DNA of 29,458 nucleotides from a bacterium (lineage in GTDB: Bacteria > CAIWAD01). Made by a program: the position numbers and the translations under genes. Below the pieces are notes generated by a model. It did not search any database. It was not told the origin of the DNA and was given only the letters and a program-made list of their open reading frames with translations. The stretch lies in contig JAUIFJ010000035.1 of the NCBI GenBank assembly GCA_030429345.1, positions 1-29,458 of the forward strand, read 5' to 3'. Below are positions 1 through 9,426 of the stretch, piece after piece (within the stretch, counting starts at the first letter, position 1; every line of letters starts with the position of its first letter).

Positions 1-2
1 TG

Positions 3-149
3 CACCTGGAAAGCTCTCTCTACAAAATGCTACAGGTTCTTTCAGTTTCAATCTTCGAGAAAGCCAAGCTCGGAAGCGCCTTCGCCGACTTCGACTACAC
101 AAACTCACTGCATGGGGATCTTAACCAACTGAAATTATTCGAGTTTTAA
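3..149 (+). CDS. IS4-type transposase, C-terminal end only (runs in from left edge)
   Basis: Reading in frame from base 3 to the TAA at 147-149 gives 48 residues containing SLYKMLQVLSVSIFEKAKL and ending NQLKLFEF. This closely resembles the C-terminus of IS4-family transposases of the DUF4372/DDE type, whose members usually end in SLY-ILQ-LSV-LFEK ... NQL-LFDF (family recognition from memory). The catalytic DDE core would lie to the left of the window. The bases just after the stop, ACCGGACACTAGTG at about 149-162, are a plausible right terminal inverted repeat, but the left end is outside the window so this cannot be tested here. The sequence is visibly less GC-rich than the rest of the window, which fits a mobile element. 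Whether the whole element is intact is unknown. Confidence 0.8.
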   Translation, partial: HLESSLYKMLQVLSVSIFEKAKLGSAFADFDYTNSLHGDLNQLKLFEF

Positions 150-268
150 CCGGACACTAGTGGGCTTGACCACGGAATCCGTCTCACCGCCGCAGGCAGG
201 AGGGGTTCCGTTTCGGTCATGGTTCCGCAGACTTCGACGCAGTCCTTCCGTCTGCGACGCGGAGAAGG

Positions 269-291
269 ATCCCGCGGTCAAGCCGCGGGAT
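269..291. repeat. Perfect 9-bp palindrome, 5-nt loop
   Basis: Bases 269-277 (ATCCCGCGG) are the exact reverse complement of 283-291, separated by TCAAG. It sits in the non-coding stretch between the transposase end and the antiporter stop. It has no T-run and looks like a dispersed palindromic repeat rather than a terminator. I recall similar CCCGCGG-TCAAG-CCGCGGG elements dispersed in other bacterial genomes, but that is unverified memory. Confidence 0.6.
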
Positions 292-312
292 GACAGTGGC
301 TGCGAGAGGAAG

Positions 313-349
313 GTACAAGTAGGGCGGCCTGCGGCCGCCCTACTTGTAC
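313..349. repeat. Perfect 17-bp inverted repeat, 3-nt loop
   Basis: Bases 313-329 are perfectly complementary to 333-349, with loop TGC. The arm begins GTACAAGTAGGGCGG. It lies 50 bp past the antiporter stop codon (400-402, minus strand), so it could form a very stable hairpin at the 3' end of that mRNA. Neither strand carries a T-run after it, so it is not a classical intrinsic terminator. With the 269-291 palindrome it makes up most of the recognisable structure in the 250-bp gene-free stretch 150-399. Confidence 0.7.
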
Positions 350-399
350 TCCACTCTCCTCTGCGGGCTCCGTCTTCTCCGCGCCCTCCGTGCGAGTTC

Positions 400-2094
400 T
401 TATTCCTTCCCTTCCCGATGCAACACGCCGTAGTGCTCCCGGCGGATCTCGTCGCTCAGTCGCTGGACCTCGAAGGCGGGGACGTCCAGGTGGCGCAGGG
501 CCTGGCGGGTGATTTCCAGGCCGGCCTCGAACTCGGGCTGGACCACTTCGTAGACGCCGCGTTCGCGCAGCTCCTCCAGCTCCTCCAGCCCGTTGCTCCG
601 TGCGACAATGTCCAGGTCGGGATGCATGCGCTTGACCTCGTCCACCAGCTGCCGCGTGGTGGACAGCGCGGGAATCGTCGCCAGCAGGACGCGGGCATGG
701 GCGATGCCGGCGGCTTCCAGCACGGCGGGCCGCGTCGTGTCCCCGAAGATCATCGGCAGGCCGCGGGCGCAGCCCTCCTCGAAGCGGCGGTGATCCAGCT
801 CGATCATCACGAAGGCCAGTTCCAGCTCCTTGAGCAGCAGGGCGATGCTGCGTCCGACACGGCCAGCTCCGGCGATCACCACGTGATCGCTGAGTTCCTC
901 CTGCGGCAGGTTGAAGGTCTGCAGGACTTCCGGAACGCCGCGCTTCAGGCGCAGGTGATACAGGGGCGCCGTCAATCCGGAAAGCATCGGCGTCAGCAGC
1001 ATGGTCAGGATGGCCACGCTGAGCACCAGCGAATACAGGTCCTGGCTGATCGACTCGGTCTGCACGCCGACGCGCGCCAGCACGAAGGAGAACTCGCCCA
1101 CCTGGAACATGGTCAACCCGAGAGCCAGCGGGATCACGCGGCGGTAGCCGAAGGCCCTTCCCAGCAGGGCGAAGAGCGCGCCCTTGGCGGCGACCAGCAG
1201 GGCGACCACGCCCAGCAGCATCCACAGATTCTGCCAGAGGTAGGCCGGGTCGAGCAGCATGCCGACCGATGCAAAGAAGAGCAGGGCGAAGATGTCCCTC
1301 AGGGGCACGACTTCGGAGAGGGCCTGATGCGCGTACTCGGACTCGCTGAGCACCAGGCCGGCGACGAAGGCGCCGAAGGCGAAGCTCAGCCCCACCAGCC
1401 AGGTCAGGTAGCCCACCCCGAGACCGATGGCGACCACCGCCAGCAGGAAGAGTTCGCGCGAATTGCGCGCGGCAATCGCCGCCATCAGCTTCGGCATGAC
1501 CCGCGTGCCGACGAAGACCATCAGCGCCAGGAAGACCACCGCCTTGACCAGGGCCCAGCCGAGCACGGGCAGCCCCTGTTCCAGGTCCTTCAGCGCCGGC
1601 AGCAGGATCAGCATCGGCACGACGGCCAGGTCCTGGACGATCAGGATGCCGATCATCACCCGGCTGCTCAAGGTTCCCATGCGGCCCTGGCTCATCAAGG
1701 TCTTGAGGATCACCATGGTGCTGGAGAGGGAGATCATCGCTCCCAGCCAGAGTCCCTCGTAGAGCCCGTAGCCCAGCAGCTTGCCTACGCCAATGCCGAT
1801 GCCGATGGTCAGCAGCAGCTGGATCGGCGTTCCGATCAGGGCGATGGCCCGTACCGGTTTCAGTTCCTTCAGGCTGAATTCCAGCCCCAGCGCGAAGAGT
1901 AGCAGGGCCACACCGATCTCGGCCAGCAGTTCGATGTCGTGGTGATCGGAGATGTGCAGCCCGAAAAGCCCGCTGCCCACCAGCACGCCGGAAAGGATGT
2001 AGCCCAGGATCAGCGGCTGGCGCAGGGCCTGGGCGATCCAGCCTCCGACGAGGCCGGCAACAAGGATGATGGCGATGTCCGCGGCAATGCCCAT
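400..2094 (-). CDS. CPA2/Kef-type cation:proton antiporter with RCK (TrkA-N) domain
   Basis: Predicted 564-residue inner-membrane monovalent cation (K+ or Na+) / H+ antiporter. Residues 1 to about 385 are strongly hydrophobic with many membrane segments, as in the Na+/H+ exchanger family, starting [19 protein letters not shown] cytoplasmic RCK/TrkA-N Rossmann domain follows: GAGRVG at about 409-414 and an acidic residue ending the second strand (IELDHRR) suggest NAD(H)-type nucleotide gating. No separate TrkA-C domain is obvious after it. The frame is open for 44 more codons upstream (to 2226), but that extension is Pro/Arg-rich and soluble; the ATG at 2094 puts the first membrane segment at the N-terminus as in the family. 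No strong ribosome site is visible before it. The substrate cannot be told from sequence; KefB/KefC or YbaL-like proteins are the nearest named relatives. Confidence 0.9.
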   Translation of the reverse strand: MGIAADIAIILVAGLVGGWIAQALRQPLILGYILSGVLVGSGLFGLHISDHHDIELLAEIGVALLLFALGLEFSLKELKPVRAIALIGTPIQLLLTIGIGIGVGKLLGYGLYEGLWLGAMISLSSTMVILKTLMSQGRMGTLSSRVMIGILIVQDLAVVPMLILLPALKDLEQGLPVLGWALVKAVVFLALMVFVGTRVMPKLMAAIAARNSRELFLLAVVAIGLGVGYLTWLVGLSFAFGAFVAGLVLSESEYAHQALSEVVPLRDIFALLFFASVGMLLDPAYLWQNLWMLLGVVALLVAAKGALFALLGRAFGYRRVIPLALGLTMFQVGEFSFVLARVGVQTESISQDLYSLVLSVAILTMLLTPMLSGLTAPLYHLRLKRGVPEVLQTFNLPQEELSDHVVIAGAGRVGRSIALLLKELELAFVMIELDHRRFEEGCARGLPMIFGDTTRPAVLEAAGIAHARVLLATIPALSTTRQLVDEVKRMHPDLDIVARSNGLEELEELRERGVYEVVQPEFEAGLEITRQALRHLDVPAFEVQRLSDEIRREHYGVLHREGKE

Positions 2095-2222
2095 GCGTGG
2101 TTCCCGGATGGAAGGATGGAGTGGTCCTGTCGTGGACAAGGTAGGAAGTGGATGCGATCGTGGGGCCCTTCCCTGCCACGCAACAGAATCTGTTCGAATA
2201 CCGTCGGAAGGCAGGCTACGGT

Positions 2223-4253
2223 TCAACGAAGGATCGTGACTCGACGGAAGTCTGCCGCGCCTTCGGAATCACGCAGTTGCAGAATGTAGACACCCGAAGG
2301 CAATGGCTTCTGGTCCTCGCTGACGGGAACCCATTTCATGGCATGCATCCCGCGTTCGAAGAATCCCAGGCCTCTTTGAGTCACTCGCCGTCCGATCAAA
2401 TCGTATACACCCAGGGTGACGCTGGCTGCTCTGGATGTGCTGAAATGCAGATAGGTCTCCGGATTGAGTGGATTGGGAAAGACCCTCCGCAAGACAGGTC
2501 CCTGGAGCACAGGTGGGCGTCCTGGCATTTCGTGTACTCCTGTCTGCCCTACGTGCCGAAGGGCCATGGAATTGCGTTTCCATGCATCTATGGCCAGGTA
2601 GCCGCTGTTCGGTTCGGGCACATCGCATTCATAGCTCGCGTTGGAGCCCCAGGCAAGGATGCGTCCAGAGGCCGATAAGGCAAGACTGTGCGCCTCTCCG
2701 GCAGCCAGTGCGACAATGGCTTCGGAAGAAAAGGGCACCTGGCATTGCCCTGATCCGTTTGCGCCCCAGGCGACGACGCTGCCGTCCGATCGCAGTCCCA
2801 GACTGTGCGCCCCTCCTCCTGCCATGGCGATGAAGTCCCCGTTGGGTTCAGGAACTGCGCATTGTCCTGAATCATTCCGTCCCCATGCAATGATCGTCCC
2901 ATCGCTGCGCAATCCCAGGCTGTGCCAGCGACCGGCAGCCACCTGGATGAACTCCGCATTGGGTTGAGGAACGGCACATTGACCATCGCCGTTGCCGCCC
3001 CAGGCTGCCACGGATCCGGCATTGCGCAAGCCGAGACTGTGATACTCCCCGGCCGCCATGGACAGGTAGCCTTCCGCTTGCAGCGGGACATTGCACTGCC
3101 CCTCGAGGTTTCTGCCCCAGGCAACCAGTTCTCCATTCGATCGCAAGGCCAGAACATGCTTCATGCCTGCACTCAGCGAGAGGAAGTCCTCGTTGGGCTC
3201 GGGAATCGTCAAGTAGGAGTCCGAAGGGTACCCCCAGGCAAAGAGGGAACCGTCCCTGCGCATGGCTACGTGGAAAGTGGAGGCAGTGGCCAGTGCCCGC
3301 AAGGAATCGTTTGGCGGCGGCACATTGCATTGTCCGCCGGAGTTTCTTCCAAGGGCGACCAGGTCGCCATTGGCCAACAGAACCAGGCTGTGTCCGAAAC
3401 CGCCCGCGATGTCCTCGATGGGCCCGCGATCTGTTGGCAGGTCGCACTGTCCAAAACTGTTCCTGCCCCAGGCGACAGCCGTGCCGTCTGCACGGATCCC
3501 CATGCCGTGATACACGCCGCTTGCAATGGACACGAAGCCCGCATTCGGGGCGGGCACCGTACACTGTCCATCCTCATTGACGCCCCAGGCCTCGACGGTT
3601 CCGTCTTCGCGCAAGGCAAGGCTGAATCCATAGCTCGCCTCAATCGCCACAAAGCCCGAGTTCGGTTCGGGGACGTCCAGCGTTCCGTCGCTGTCACTTC
3701 CCCAGGCAACGATGGAGCCGTCAGAACGAAGGGCCAGATTGTGATGCACACCCGCAGAGACCGCCACGAAGTCCTCGTTGGGAACGGGCAACACCAGCAG
3801 GTCGCTGTGATCCGCTCCCCAGGCAAGGATCTCGCCAGTTGCCTTCAAGCCCAGGCTGTGCTGCCAGCCGCCGGAAACCGCCATGAAGCCCTCATTCGGC
3901 TCCGGCACCGTGCATTGCCCGTGTTGATTGCTGCCCCACGCAAGGATCGATCCATCGGGGCGCAGCGCGAGGCCGTGCCCGGCGCCACAGGAAATCGCCT
4001 GGATTCCGGACTCGGAAGGAACCAGGCAGACTCCCTCGCTATTGAAGCCCCAGGCCACCAGCGACCCGTCCTCCTTCAAGCCAAGGCTATTCTCAAACCC
4101 GGCCGATATGGAGGACAGTTCAGCCAGATTCTCCTGTGGTACAAAGACCCGTGCTCCCCAACCGATCAGGGATCCGGCAGGTTGGGAACAAAGCCTGGGC
4201 GGCCAGAGGATCGCCAGCAGGATCAGAAAAGTGAGGTTCGCTGGATACACCAC
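2223..4253 (-). CDS. Secreted RCC1-repeat beta-propeller protein with C-terminal sorting domain
   Basis: 676 residues. A signal peptide (about 1-23, hydrophobic core [11 protein letters not shown]) is followed by about 14 tandem repeats of roughly 39 residues built around G(S/T)-hh-AWG-N ... C-VP-PN--F-A--AG--HSLGL, the hallmark of RCC1 repeats, predicting one or two seven-bladed propellers. The repeats share a conserved Cys before VP, which is unusual for the eukaryotic family. From about residue 592 an FPNPLNP ... GVYDLIG ... SGVYILQL module matches type IX secretion / FlgD-Ig-like C-terminal sorting domains, so export to the cell surface is likely. The start is GTG (4253) with GGGAG 5 nt upstream; the nearby ATG at 4266 is out of frame. 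The ligand is unknown. It is 50 bp downstream of the LVIVD-like gene and probably cotranscribed. Confidence 0.88.
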   Translation of the reverse strand: MVYPANLTFLILLAILWPPRLCSQPAGSLIGWGARVFVPQENLAELSSISAGFENSLGLKEDGSLVAWGFNSEGVCLVPSESGIQAISCGAGHGLALRPDGSILAWGSNQHGQCTVPEPNEGFMAVSGGWQHSLGLKATGEILAWGADHSDLLVLPVPNEDFVAVSAGVHHNLALRSDGSIVAWGSDSDGTLDVPEPNSGFVAIEASYGFSLALREDGTVEAWGVNEDGQCTVPAPNAGFVSIASGVYHGMGIRADGTAVAWGRNSFGQCDLPTDRGPIEDIAGGFGHSLVLLANGDLVALGRNSGGQCNVPPPNDSLRALATASTFHVAMRRDGSLFAWGYPSDSYLTIPEPNEDFLSLSAGMKHVLALRSNGELVAWGRNLEGQCNVPLQAEGYLSMAAGEYHSLGLRNAGSVAAWGGNGDGQCAVPQPNAEFIQVAAGRWHSLGLRSDGTIIAWGRNDSGQCAVPEPNGDFIAMAGGGAHSLGLRSDGSVVAWGANGSGQCQVPFSSEAIVALAAGEAHSLALSASGRILAWGSNASYECDVPEPNSGYLAIDAWKRNSMALRHVGQTGVHEMPGRPPVLQGPVLRRVFPNPLNPETYLHFSTSRAASVTLGVYDLIGRRVTQRGLGFFERGMHAMKWVPVSEDQKPLPSGVYILQLRDSEGAADFRRVTILR

Positions 4254-4303
4254 TCGCTCCCTTCATGAAGGACTCAGTGGGAGAGTTGTTGCGTGGCTGC
4301 GAA

Positions 4304-6424
4304 CTACTTGAGAAGCAGCATCGCTTGAGACTTCGATTCTCCGGGGACCGCAAGGCGACCGATGTAGACCCCGCTGGCCAGGCCCGTCCCGTCGAAGGCC
4401 ACCTGGTGCTCCCCCGTGCCGTATACACCGCGCGCCAGCTCGCGGACCAGCGCTCCCTGCAGGTTGTAGACCGCCAGGCGAATCTCTGCCGGCCGCTCGA
4501 GGCGGAAGGGAATCACGGTGGACGGGTTGAAGGGATTGGGATGGTTGGGCAGCAGCTCGAAGGCCGCCGGCAGGGCGGGGGCTTTCTGTGAGACGAAGTC
4601 CTCGAAGGCCAGCGCCTGCACGCCCAGGCTGCCGGTCGCCAGGTAGATGGTTTCCTCGCCCGGCAGGACGTCGAGGGCGTAGCCGCCGTTGTCGAACCAG
4701 CCGACCAGCTGCGGATGCAGGGGGTCCTCCAGGTCGTAGACGCGCAGGCCGCTGCTCCCGTCGGCTATGAACAGATGATCGGCGTATACGGCCAGGCCCT
4801 GGGTCTGGCCCGGAGTGTCGAACTGCCCGACCACCTGGGGCGCGGCGGGGTCGCTGATGTCGACAATGCGCACGCCGACTACATGGCAGCCCAGGTAGGC
4901 CAGGTCGCCGAGAAGAGCCACATCCTCGCCGAAGGTGCCCAGCTGCAGGTCTCCGACCAGTTCGGGCTGCGCCGGATCCGTGCAATCGACTATTTGCAGG
5001 CCCTCGCCGTCGCAGGCGATGTAGGCCAGCCCCTCCCTCAGGCGCAGCTTGCGCGAGCCGCTGGAAACGGGCAGGCTTCCCAGTTCCTGGGGCAGCCCGC
5101 TTTCCGGCAGGCCCCAGAGCTGCAGCTGGCCCTGTGCGACACCGGCCAGCAGCTCCCCTTCGCGGGCCAGGTCCGCCACGGGATCGCTCAGCGGCCCGTC
5201 CAGCAGCAGGGGCTGCTGCGGGTTCTCCAGATCCGCCGTATACAATCCCTCGGACCAGTCCGCCAGGTAGGCCTTCTGCTCATGGAGCACAAGACTCCTG
5301 CAGTCCGGGTCTTCCAGGTCCAGTCGCGCGACCAGCGGCAGCTGCTCGCCATCGAGCTCGCCCTGCAGGCTGAAGCCCGCCGCCTGGCGCGCCACTCCAA
5401 GCAGGCTGCCGAATCTCCCCAGACGATAGGCCGATCCTTCCGCCCGATAGGCTCCGAGGGGCTGGGGATCCTGCGGCTGCTCCAGCGAGAAGGCCTGCAG
5501 GCCGCGGTGGGAATCCGTCATCCAGACGAGCCCGGGGCCCAGCTGCGTGCGGCAGGTAGCGCCGCCCAGCGAGATCGTCTCGACCAGCTGGGGATTTCCC
5601 GCATCCTCGAGATCGAGCACGGCAAGGCCGCCGAAGCCGCGCGCCAGATAGGCCGTGTTGCCGAAGAGCACCGCGCATTCCGTGTTTCCCGGCCCGTTCC
5701 ATTCGCCGAGCAGCTGCGGCTGCAGGGGGTCCGCCAGGTCGATGATCCAGATGTCCTCCGCGCCCCTTGTCGCCAGCAGGCGGACTCCATCCATCGCCAG
5801 CCGCGAGGCGCCGACAGCCTCGGCCAACATGGCCGCCTGTGTGACTTCCTGCGGAGTGCTGATGTCGTACACGGCCAGGCCATCCGCGCCCAGCGAGGCC
5901 AGCAGCCAGGAACCGTGGAGCAGCAAATCGCCGACCGTCGCCTGAGCAGTCCAGTGGTCCAACAACCTGGGATCCTGGGGATCGGACAGGTCCAGCAGCT
6001 GGATCACGCCGCCGCTTCCGCCGAGGGCCGCCAGGTCGCCCTGCAGGTCCACGGTGTGGAAGGGGGCGCCCTCGACGGGCGGATCCACGCCATAGCTTGA
6101 CAGCACCCCGGGCACTCCCTGCGCCGCATCCAGCACAAGCAGTCCTTCATCGGACGTCGCCGCCAGCGCCAGGCCGTCCTCCAGCGCCAGGTCCTGGATC
6201 ACGACCGGCAGCCAGCTGCGGCCCACGACCTGGGGCTGCAGGGGATCGGACAGGTCGAGCCGAAGCAGCCAGCCTCCGCTCTGCACCAGCCCGGCGCTCT
6301 GGTCTACGGCGGATGCCTGCAGCGTGCCTTCGCTGGCGCCCAGCCAGTCGCAGCGCCAGGCCTCCTCTGCGGTTGCCGCGCCTGCCAGCAGCAGCAGGAT
6401 CATCGGGAATCGAAAGGTCGTCAT
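4304..6424 (-). CDS. Secreted LVIVD-like beta-propeller protein with C-terminal sorting domain
   Basis: 706 residues. Signal peptide MTTFRFPMILLLLAGAATA, then many repeats of about 40-45 residues of the form L-h-G--AYLA---GL-V-DL-DP--P-LVG, typical of LVIVD repeats that fold as a propeller. The phrase (D/S)L-DP--PQ-(L/V)(V/L)G recurs throughout. From about residue 628 it carries the HPNPFNP ... AVYNLQG ... GLASGVY ... MLLLK sorting module. AGGAGG at 6431-6436, 7 nt before the ATG, is a near-ideal ribosome site. It is a tandem paralogue of the gene immediately upstream (shared LGASEG near the mature N-terminus and almost the same sorting domain). Function is unknown; extracellular binding or adhesion is the usual guess for such proteins. 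Confidence 0.88.
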   Translation of the reverse strand: MTTFRFPMILLLLAGAATAEEAWRCDWLGASEGTLQASAVDQSAGLVQSGGWLLRLDLSDPLQPQVVGRSWLPVVIQDLALEDGLALAATSDEGLLVLDAAQGVPGVLSSYGVDPPVEGAPFHTVDLQGDLAALGGSGGVIQLLDLSDPQDPRLLDHWTAQATVGDLLLHGSWLLASLGADGLAVYDISTPQEVTQAAMLAEAVGASRLAMDGVRLLATRGAEDIWIIDLADPLQPQLLGEWNGPGNTECAVLFGNTAYLARGFGGLAVLDLEDAGNPQLVETISLGGATCRTQLGPGLVWMTDSHRGLQAFSLEQPQDPQPLGAYRAEGSAYRLGRFGSLLGVARQAAGFSLQGELDGEQLPLVARLDLEDPDCRSLVLHEQKAYLADWSEGLYTADLENPQQPLLLDGPLSDPVADLAREGELLAGVAQGQLQLWGLPESGLPQELGSLPVSSGSRKLRLREGLAYIACDGEGLQIVDCTDPAQPELVGDLQLGTFGEDVALLGDLAYLGCHVVGVRIVDISDPAAPQVVGQFDTPGQTQGLAVYADHLFIADGSSGLRVYDLEDPLHPQLVGWFDNGGYALDVLPGEETIYLATGSLGVQALAFEDFVSQKAPALPAAFELLPNHPNPFNPSTVIPFRLERPAEIRLAVYNLQGALVRELARGVYGTGEHQVAFDGTGLASGVYIGRLAVPGESKSQAMLLLK

Positions 6425-6450
6425 GCCAGGCCTCCTCTCGCTCCGGAAGT

Positions 6451-6472
6451 GGGCCGCCGTGCGCGGCGGCCC
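6451..6472 (-). other. Perfect 9-bp intercistronic hairpin
   Basis: GGGCCGCCG (6451-6459) pairs perfectly with 6464-6472 across a 4-nt loop. It lies in the 55-bp gap between the two LVIVD-like paralogues and just upstream of the ribosome site of the downstream one. No T-run follows on the minus strand. It may stabilise or attenuate the shared transcript rather than terminate it fully; this is inference. Confidence 0.6.
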
Positions 6473-6479
6473 GCGTGGT

Positions 6480-8585
6480 TCACTTCAGCAGCAGCATGCG
6501 CCGGCTGGCGCTTTGCTCGCCGCTTTGCAGGCGGGCCAGGTAGACGCCGCTGGCCAGGCCCGCTGCGTCGAAGGCGATGCTGTGCTCGCCGGCGGCCTGC
6601 GGCCCCGAGTGCAGCAGGGAGACCCGCTGCCCCTGCAGGTTGTAGACGGCCAGCTCGATCGCCCCGGCCCTTGCCAGGCGAAAGCGGATCTGTGTGACAG
6701 GATTGAAAGGGTTGGGATGATTGGGCAGAAGAGCCAGGCTTTGCGGCAGGAGAGAATCGTCCACCGTGGTGAGTTGCCCGATCCGCCAGACGGCCACGCC
6801 GCCCACATGGCTGGCGACATAGAGACGATCGCCGACGACTCGGCTGGACCAGGCCAGGCCCGGCACCTCGAGCGCTCCGCCCAGGACCGGCGCTTCGGGA
6901 TCGGCCAGGGAGTAGATCCGCAGGAACTCGTCCTCGCTGCCGAGGAAGAGCCACTCCCCGGCCACATCCAGCTGAAGTAAGTGCCCGCCGAAGGCCGTGT
7001 CTTGAGTATGCCTCAGCTGCGGTGCGCCTGCGCCTTGCACATCGAAGACGCGCAGCGTCCCGTTCGACAGGACCTGGTAGAGCAGGCCCTCCCGGCAGGC
7101 GAGGCCGCAGCCCGGCTGGCCATCTTCGTAGGAACCGGCAAGGGACAGGCTTTCCGGGTCCGCCAGGTCGACGGCATAGAGGGGAGCATTGTTGTTGCTC
7201 AGGAAAACCCGGTCTTCGCAGACCGCCATGCCGAAGACGCTTCCGGGCACATCCAGGCGGTCGAGCAACTCGGGTGCCGCCGGATCCGCCAGGCTCCAGG
7301 TCATCACTTCTCCGGCGCCGGCACCGATCAGCAGCTCGCCCTGTCGCTCGAGAAAGCGCATCTGGGCGCCCGGCGCAAGATCCGTCTGGACCGGATTCGC
7401 CGGATCCGTGGCATCCATCACGCGCACGTTGCTCGACCAATCCGCCAGGTATACCCAGTTGTCGTATACAACCAGGCTGCGGCTCACGCCCCAGTCGGTG
7501 TCGAATTCTCCCAGCAGTGGAAGTCCCGCCTGCGGGTCGTCGGCAAAGGCGCGGTAGCCGTGATGGTCGGAGGCCACATGCAGCACCTCGCCGGACACAT
7601 GCAGGGCCGCAGCCCTCCCGCCTCCGCGGAAGATCGTGTGGACCTGCGGCTCCTCGTTCGGCTCCAGGGAGAGGCGCAGCAATCCGAGCGGTTCGCTCAG
7701 CGCCAGGAAGTCCCCCTGTGTTACAGCTACTCGAGTGCCACGGTTCATGGCTTCCGTCTGGGCCAGCAGTACGGGTGCCGCGGGATCCTGCAGATCCCAG
7801 CGGCTGAGGCCATGGGTCGTGCTCTGCAGCACGACATGATCCTCGAGAACCAGGAGATCCTCGTTGGCATTGTCCTCGGCGAAGGTCGACAGCAGGGCCG
7901 GCGCTTCCGGATCCGTCAGATCATAGACCTCCACTCCGGCATTGAAACGGGCGACGAAGAGCAGATCCTGCTCCAGGGCCAGGCTGGAGGCGTAGGTTTC
8001 CGAGGGAAGAACATGGATCAATTGCGGATCAGCGGGCAGAGACACATCCAGCAGCTTCACCTCGCCATCGAATCGCGCCAGGGCTGCCCGCCGGCCCTGC
8101 AACACGATGTCCTCCAGCATTTGCTCCTCGTCCCAGGAATGCAGCAGCTGGGGACTGGCGGGGTCGGCCAGCGAAAGCACCTGCACCACGCCCTCGCGGC
8201 CGGCAAGCAACAGCAGGCTGTCCTGGGCTGCCATGCGATAGGCGGATCCTTCAAGGGGCAGCCGGCCGATCTCCTGAGGATCGGTCATGCTCTGAAGATC
8301 CAGGATTCGCAGATCCTGCCGTGTCAACACAAGAGCCAGGCTCTCGTGCAGCAGCAGATCCAGCGGGACCGTTCCCAGCCACAGCCGGGCCACGGACTCC
8401 AGCTCGCCGGGGCTGGCCGGATTCAGCACATGCAGGTAGGCGCCCGCATTCGCGAGCACGGCATCCTCGCTGGCAGCCAGCGCCAGAATGGATCCTTCGC
8501 TTGCGCCGAGGAACTCCAGATCGGGAAGGTCCTGGGCCGACAGCGGAAGAGCCGTCAGGCAGAGCAGGAACAAAAAGGGCTTCAT
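6480..8585 (-). CDS. Secreted LVIVD-like beta-propeller protein, tandem paralogue
   Basis: 701 residues. Signal peptide MKPFLFLLCLTALPLSA, then propeller repeats with recurring (S/D)LADP-APELL and LL(V/L)G phrases, and from about residue 623 the HPNPFNP ... AVYNLQG ... GLASGVY ... MLLLK sorting module, nearly identical to that of the downstream paralogue. The ribosome site AGGGAG (8592-8597) is 6 nt before the ATG. It appears to be the first gene of a minus-strand unit running through the second propeller gene and the RCC1 gene, and possibly the antiporter (128-bp gap). Surface location is inferred from the sorting module; the ligand is unknown. Confidence 0.88.
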   Translation of the reverse strand: MKPFLFLLCLTALPLSAQDLPDLEFLGASEGSILALAASEDAVLANAGAYLHVLNPASPGELESVARLWLGTVPLDLLLHESLALVLTRQDLRILDLQSMTDPQEIGRLPLEGSAYRMAAQDSLLLLAGREGVVQVLSLADPASPQLLHSWDEEQMLEDIVLQGRRAALARFDGEVKLLDVSLPADPQLIHVLPSETYASSLALEQDLLFVARFNAGVEVYDLTDPEAPALLSTFAEDNANEDLLVLEDHVVLQSTTHGLSRWDLQDPAAPVLLAQTEAMNRGTRVAVTQGDFLALSEPLGLLRLSLEPNEEPQVHTIFRGGGRAAALHVSGEVLHVASDHHGYRAFADDPQAGLPLLGEFDTDWGVSRSLVVYDNWVYLADWSSNVRVMDATDPANPVQTDLAPGAQMRFLERQGELLIGAGAGEVMTWSLADPAAPELLDRLDVPGSVFGMAVCEDRVFLSNNNAPLYAVDLADPESLSLAGSYEDGQPGCGLACREGLLYQVLSNGTLRVFDVQGAGAPQLRHTQDTAFGGHLLQLDVAGEWLFLGSEDEFLRIYSLADPEAPVLGGALEVPGLAWSSRVVGDRLYVASHVGGVAVWRIGQLTTVDDSLLPQSLALLPNHPNPFNPVTQIRFRLARAGAIELAVYNLQGQRVSLLHSGPQAAGEHSIAFDAAGLASGVYLARLQSGEQSASRRMLLLK

Positions 8586-9138
8586 GTGTCACTCCCTGGG
8601 GATTGCGGTTCCATGCGGAACCAGTGGAAGACAACGAGCCGCGGGACACGGGCCGGCGTGTGACAGATTTCAGGGGGGAGAGAGTCTGCACGACATGCCG
8701 GGGCCTGTGGACTGCGTTCGATAATACGATCGCCAGGGGTCGAAAGCCACTCCTTTCGGTGAGCAGGCGGGAAATGCGGCACAGGAGACAAGCGCGTTCC
8801 TGTGCCGGGATGCAGCACAAACTCTTTCCCTGCCGCCGGGTTCCCGCAAGGGAGTGAAACGCGATGACGAAAATTCTTTTGTGTGTCGGTGTGTGTACGC
8901 CGATCCGCACTCGTTCGACTCGCGGGACAGGCATCCGGCCAAGGGGTTCCGGTATCCGCTTGACGCAGATTCGTCCCGAGCGGGTTTCGGCCAGCCCATC
9001 GACCGGATTCTGTGACTCTTCGGCCTTGGCTCTTGACCAATATCAACACTCCCCGCCCCGCCGCATCTCACTTTCACTGCGGAGTCCTTCGACTCTGGAA
9101 CCGCCCGGGGCCTGTCCCGGGGAAAACGGGGAGTTCCA
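8586..9138. other. Divergent intergenic region, no convincing gene
   Basis: 553 bp separate the leftward propeller operon from the rightward oxidoreductase operon, so promoters for both must lie here, but I see no clear -35/-10 pair. Small structures are visible: an 8-bp inverted repeat (minus-strand GCACAGGA/TCCTGTGC, about 8779-8805), a 6-bp hairpin GGTTCC/GGAACC just upstream of the leftward gene, and CCCGGG repeated just before the rightward ribosome site. The short open frames here (for example 8864-9142) are Arg/Ser/Pro-rich and look non-coding. No tRNA or known riboswitch was recognised. Confidence 0.5.
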
Positions 9139-9426
9139 ATGAAAACACTGGATACACCGACCATGGTGGTCAAGCCCGAATTGTGCAAGGGCTGCGGGCT
9201 GTGCATCTCCAACTGCCCGGTGGACGTCCTGTCCTTCCACGAATCCTTCAACAGCAAGGGCTACCATTTCGCCAGCTACAGCGGCGAAGGCTGCACGGGC
9301 TGCGGCATCTGCTTCTACGCCTGCCCGGAACCGGAAGCGATCATCGTCTGGAAGAAACGGGCCGAAGTGCCGGACGACTTCGCCGTCGAAAACTACGTCG
9401 ATCCCGGCGTGAGGGGGGGTGCCTGA
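9139..9426 (+). CDS. 2-oxoacid:ferredoxin oxidoreductase, delta (2x[4Fe-4S] ferredoxin) subunit
   Basis: 95 residues with two CxxCxxCxxxC clusters: C16, C19, C22, C26 (with CP following) and C52, C55, C58, C62 (with CP following). This is the bacterial-type two-cluster ferredoxin that passes electrons from the thiamine-diphosphate catalytic subunits to free ferredoxin in KorD/VorD/PorD proteins. Its stop overlaps the start of the alpha subunit (TGATG), so translation is coupled. GGGGAG lies about 6 nt before the ATG. It is the first gene of a delta-alpha-(beta-gamma) operon in the cytoplasm. The second cluster spacing is unbroken, so both clusters should assemble. Confidence 0.93.
   Translation: MKTLDTPTMVVKPELCKGCGLCISNCPVDVLSFHESFNSKGYHFASYSGEGCTGCGICFYACPEPEAIIVWKKRAEVPDDFAVENYVDPGVRGGA

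Noticed and set aside
160-1902. 580-codon plus-strand frame over the antiporter gene
   Set aside because: Gln/His/Asp-rich product with no domain; the minus strand has a full antiporter with membrane segments and an RCK domain. Similar shadows at 2922-4268, 4715-6100, 6981-8663, 12414-14603, 25534-27291 and 27325-29259 were dropped for the same reason.
8586-9138. Cyclic-di-GMP or other riboswitch in the divergent region
   Set aside because: Some GAAA- and GGGA-containing hairpins are present, but I could not assemble the conserved core of any known class.
8864-9142. 92-residue ORF with a GGAG site before the oxidoreductase operon
   Set aside because: Arg/Ser/Pro-rich composition with no fold features, and it overlaps the start of the ferredoxin gene.
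9012-9425. Upstream extension of the alpha subunit frame
   Set aside because: It runs across the entire ferredoxin gene in another frame; TGATG overlap and family alignment fix the start at 9426.
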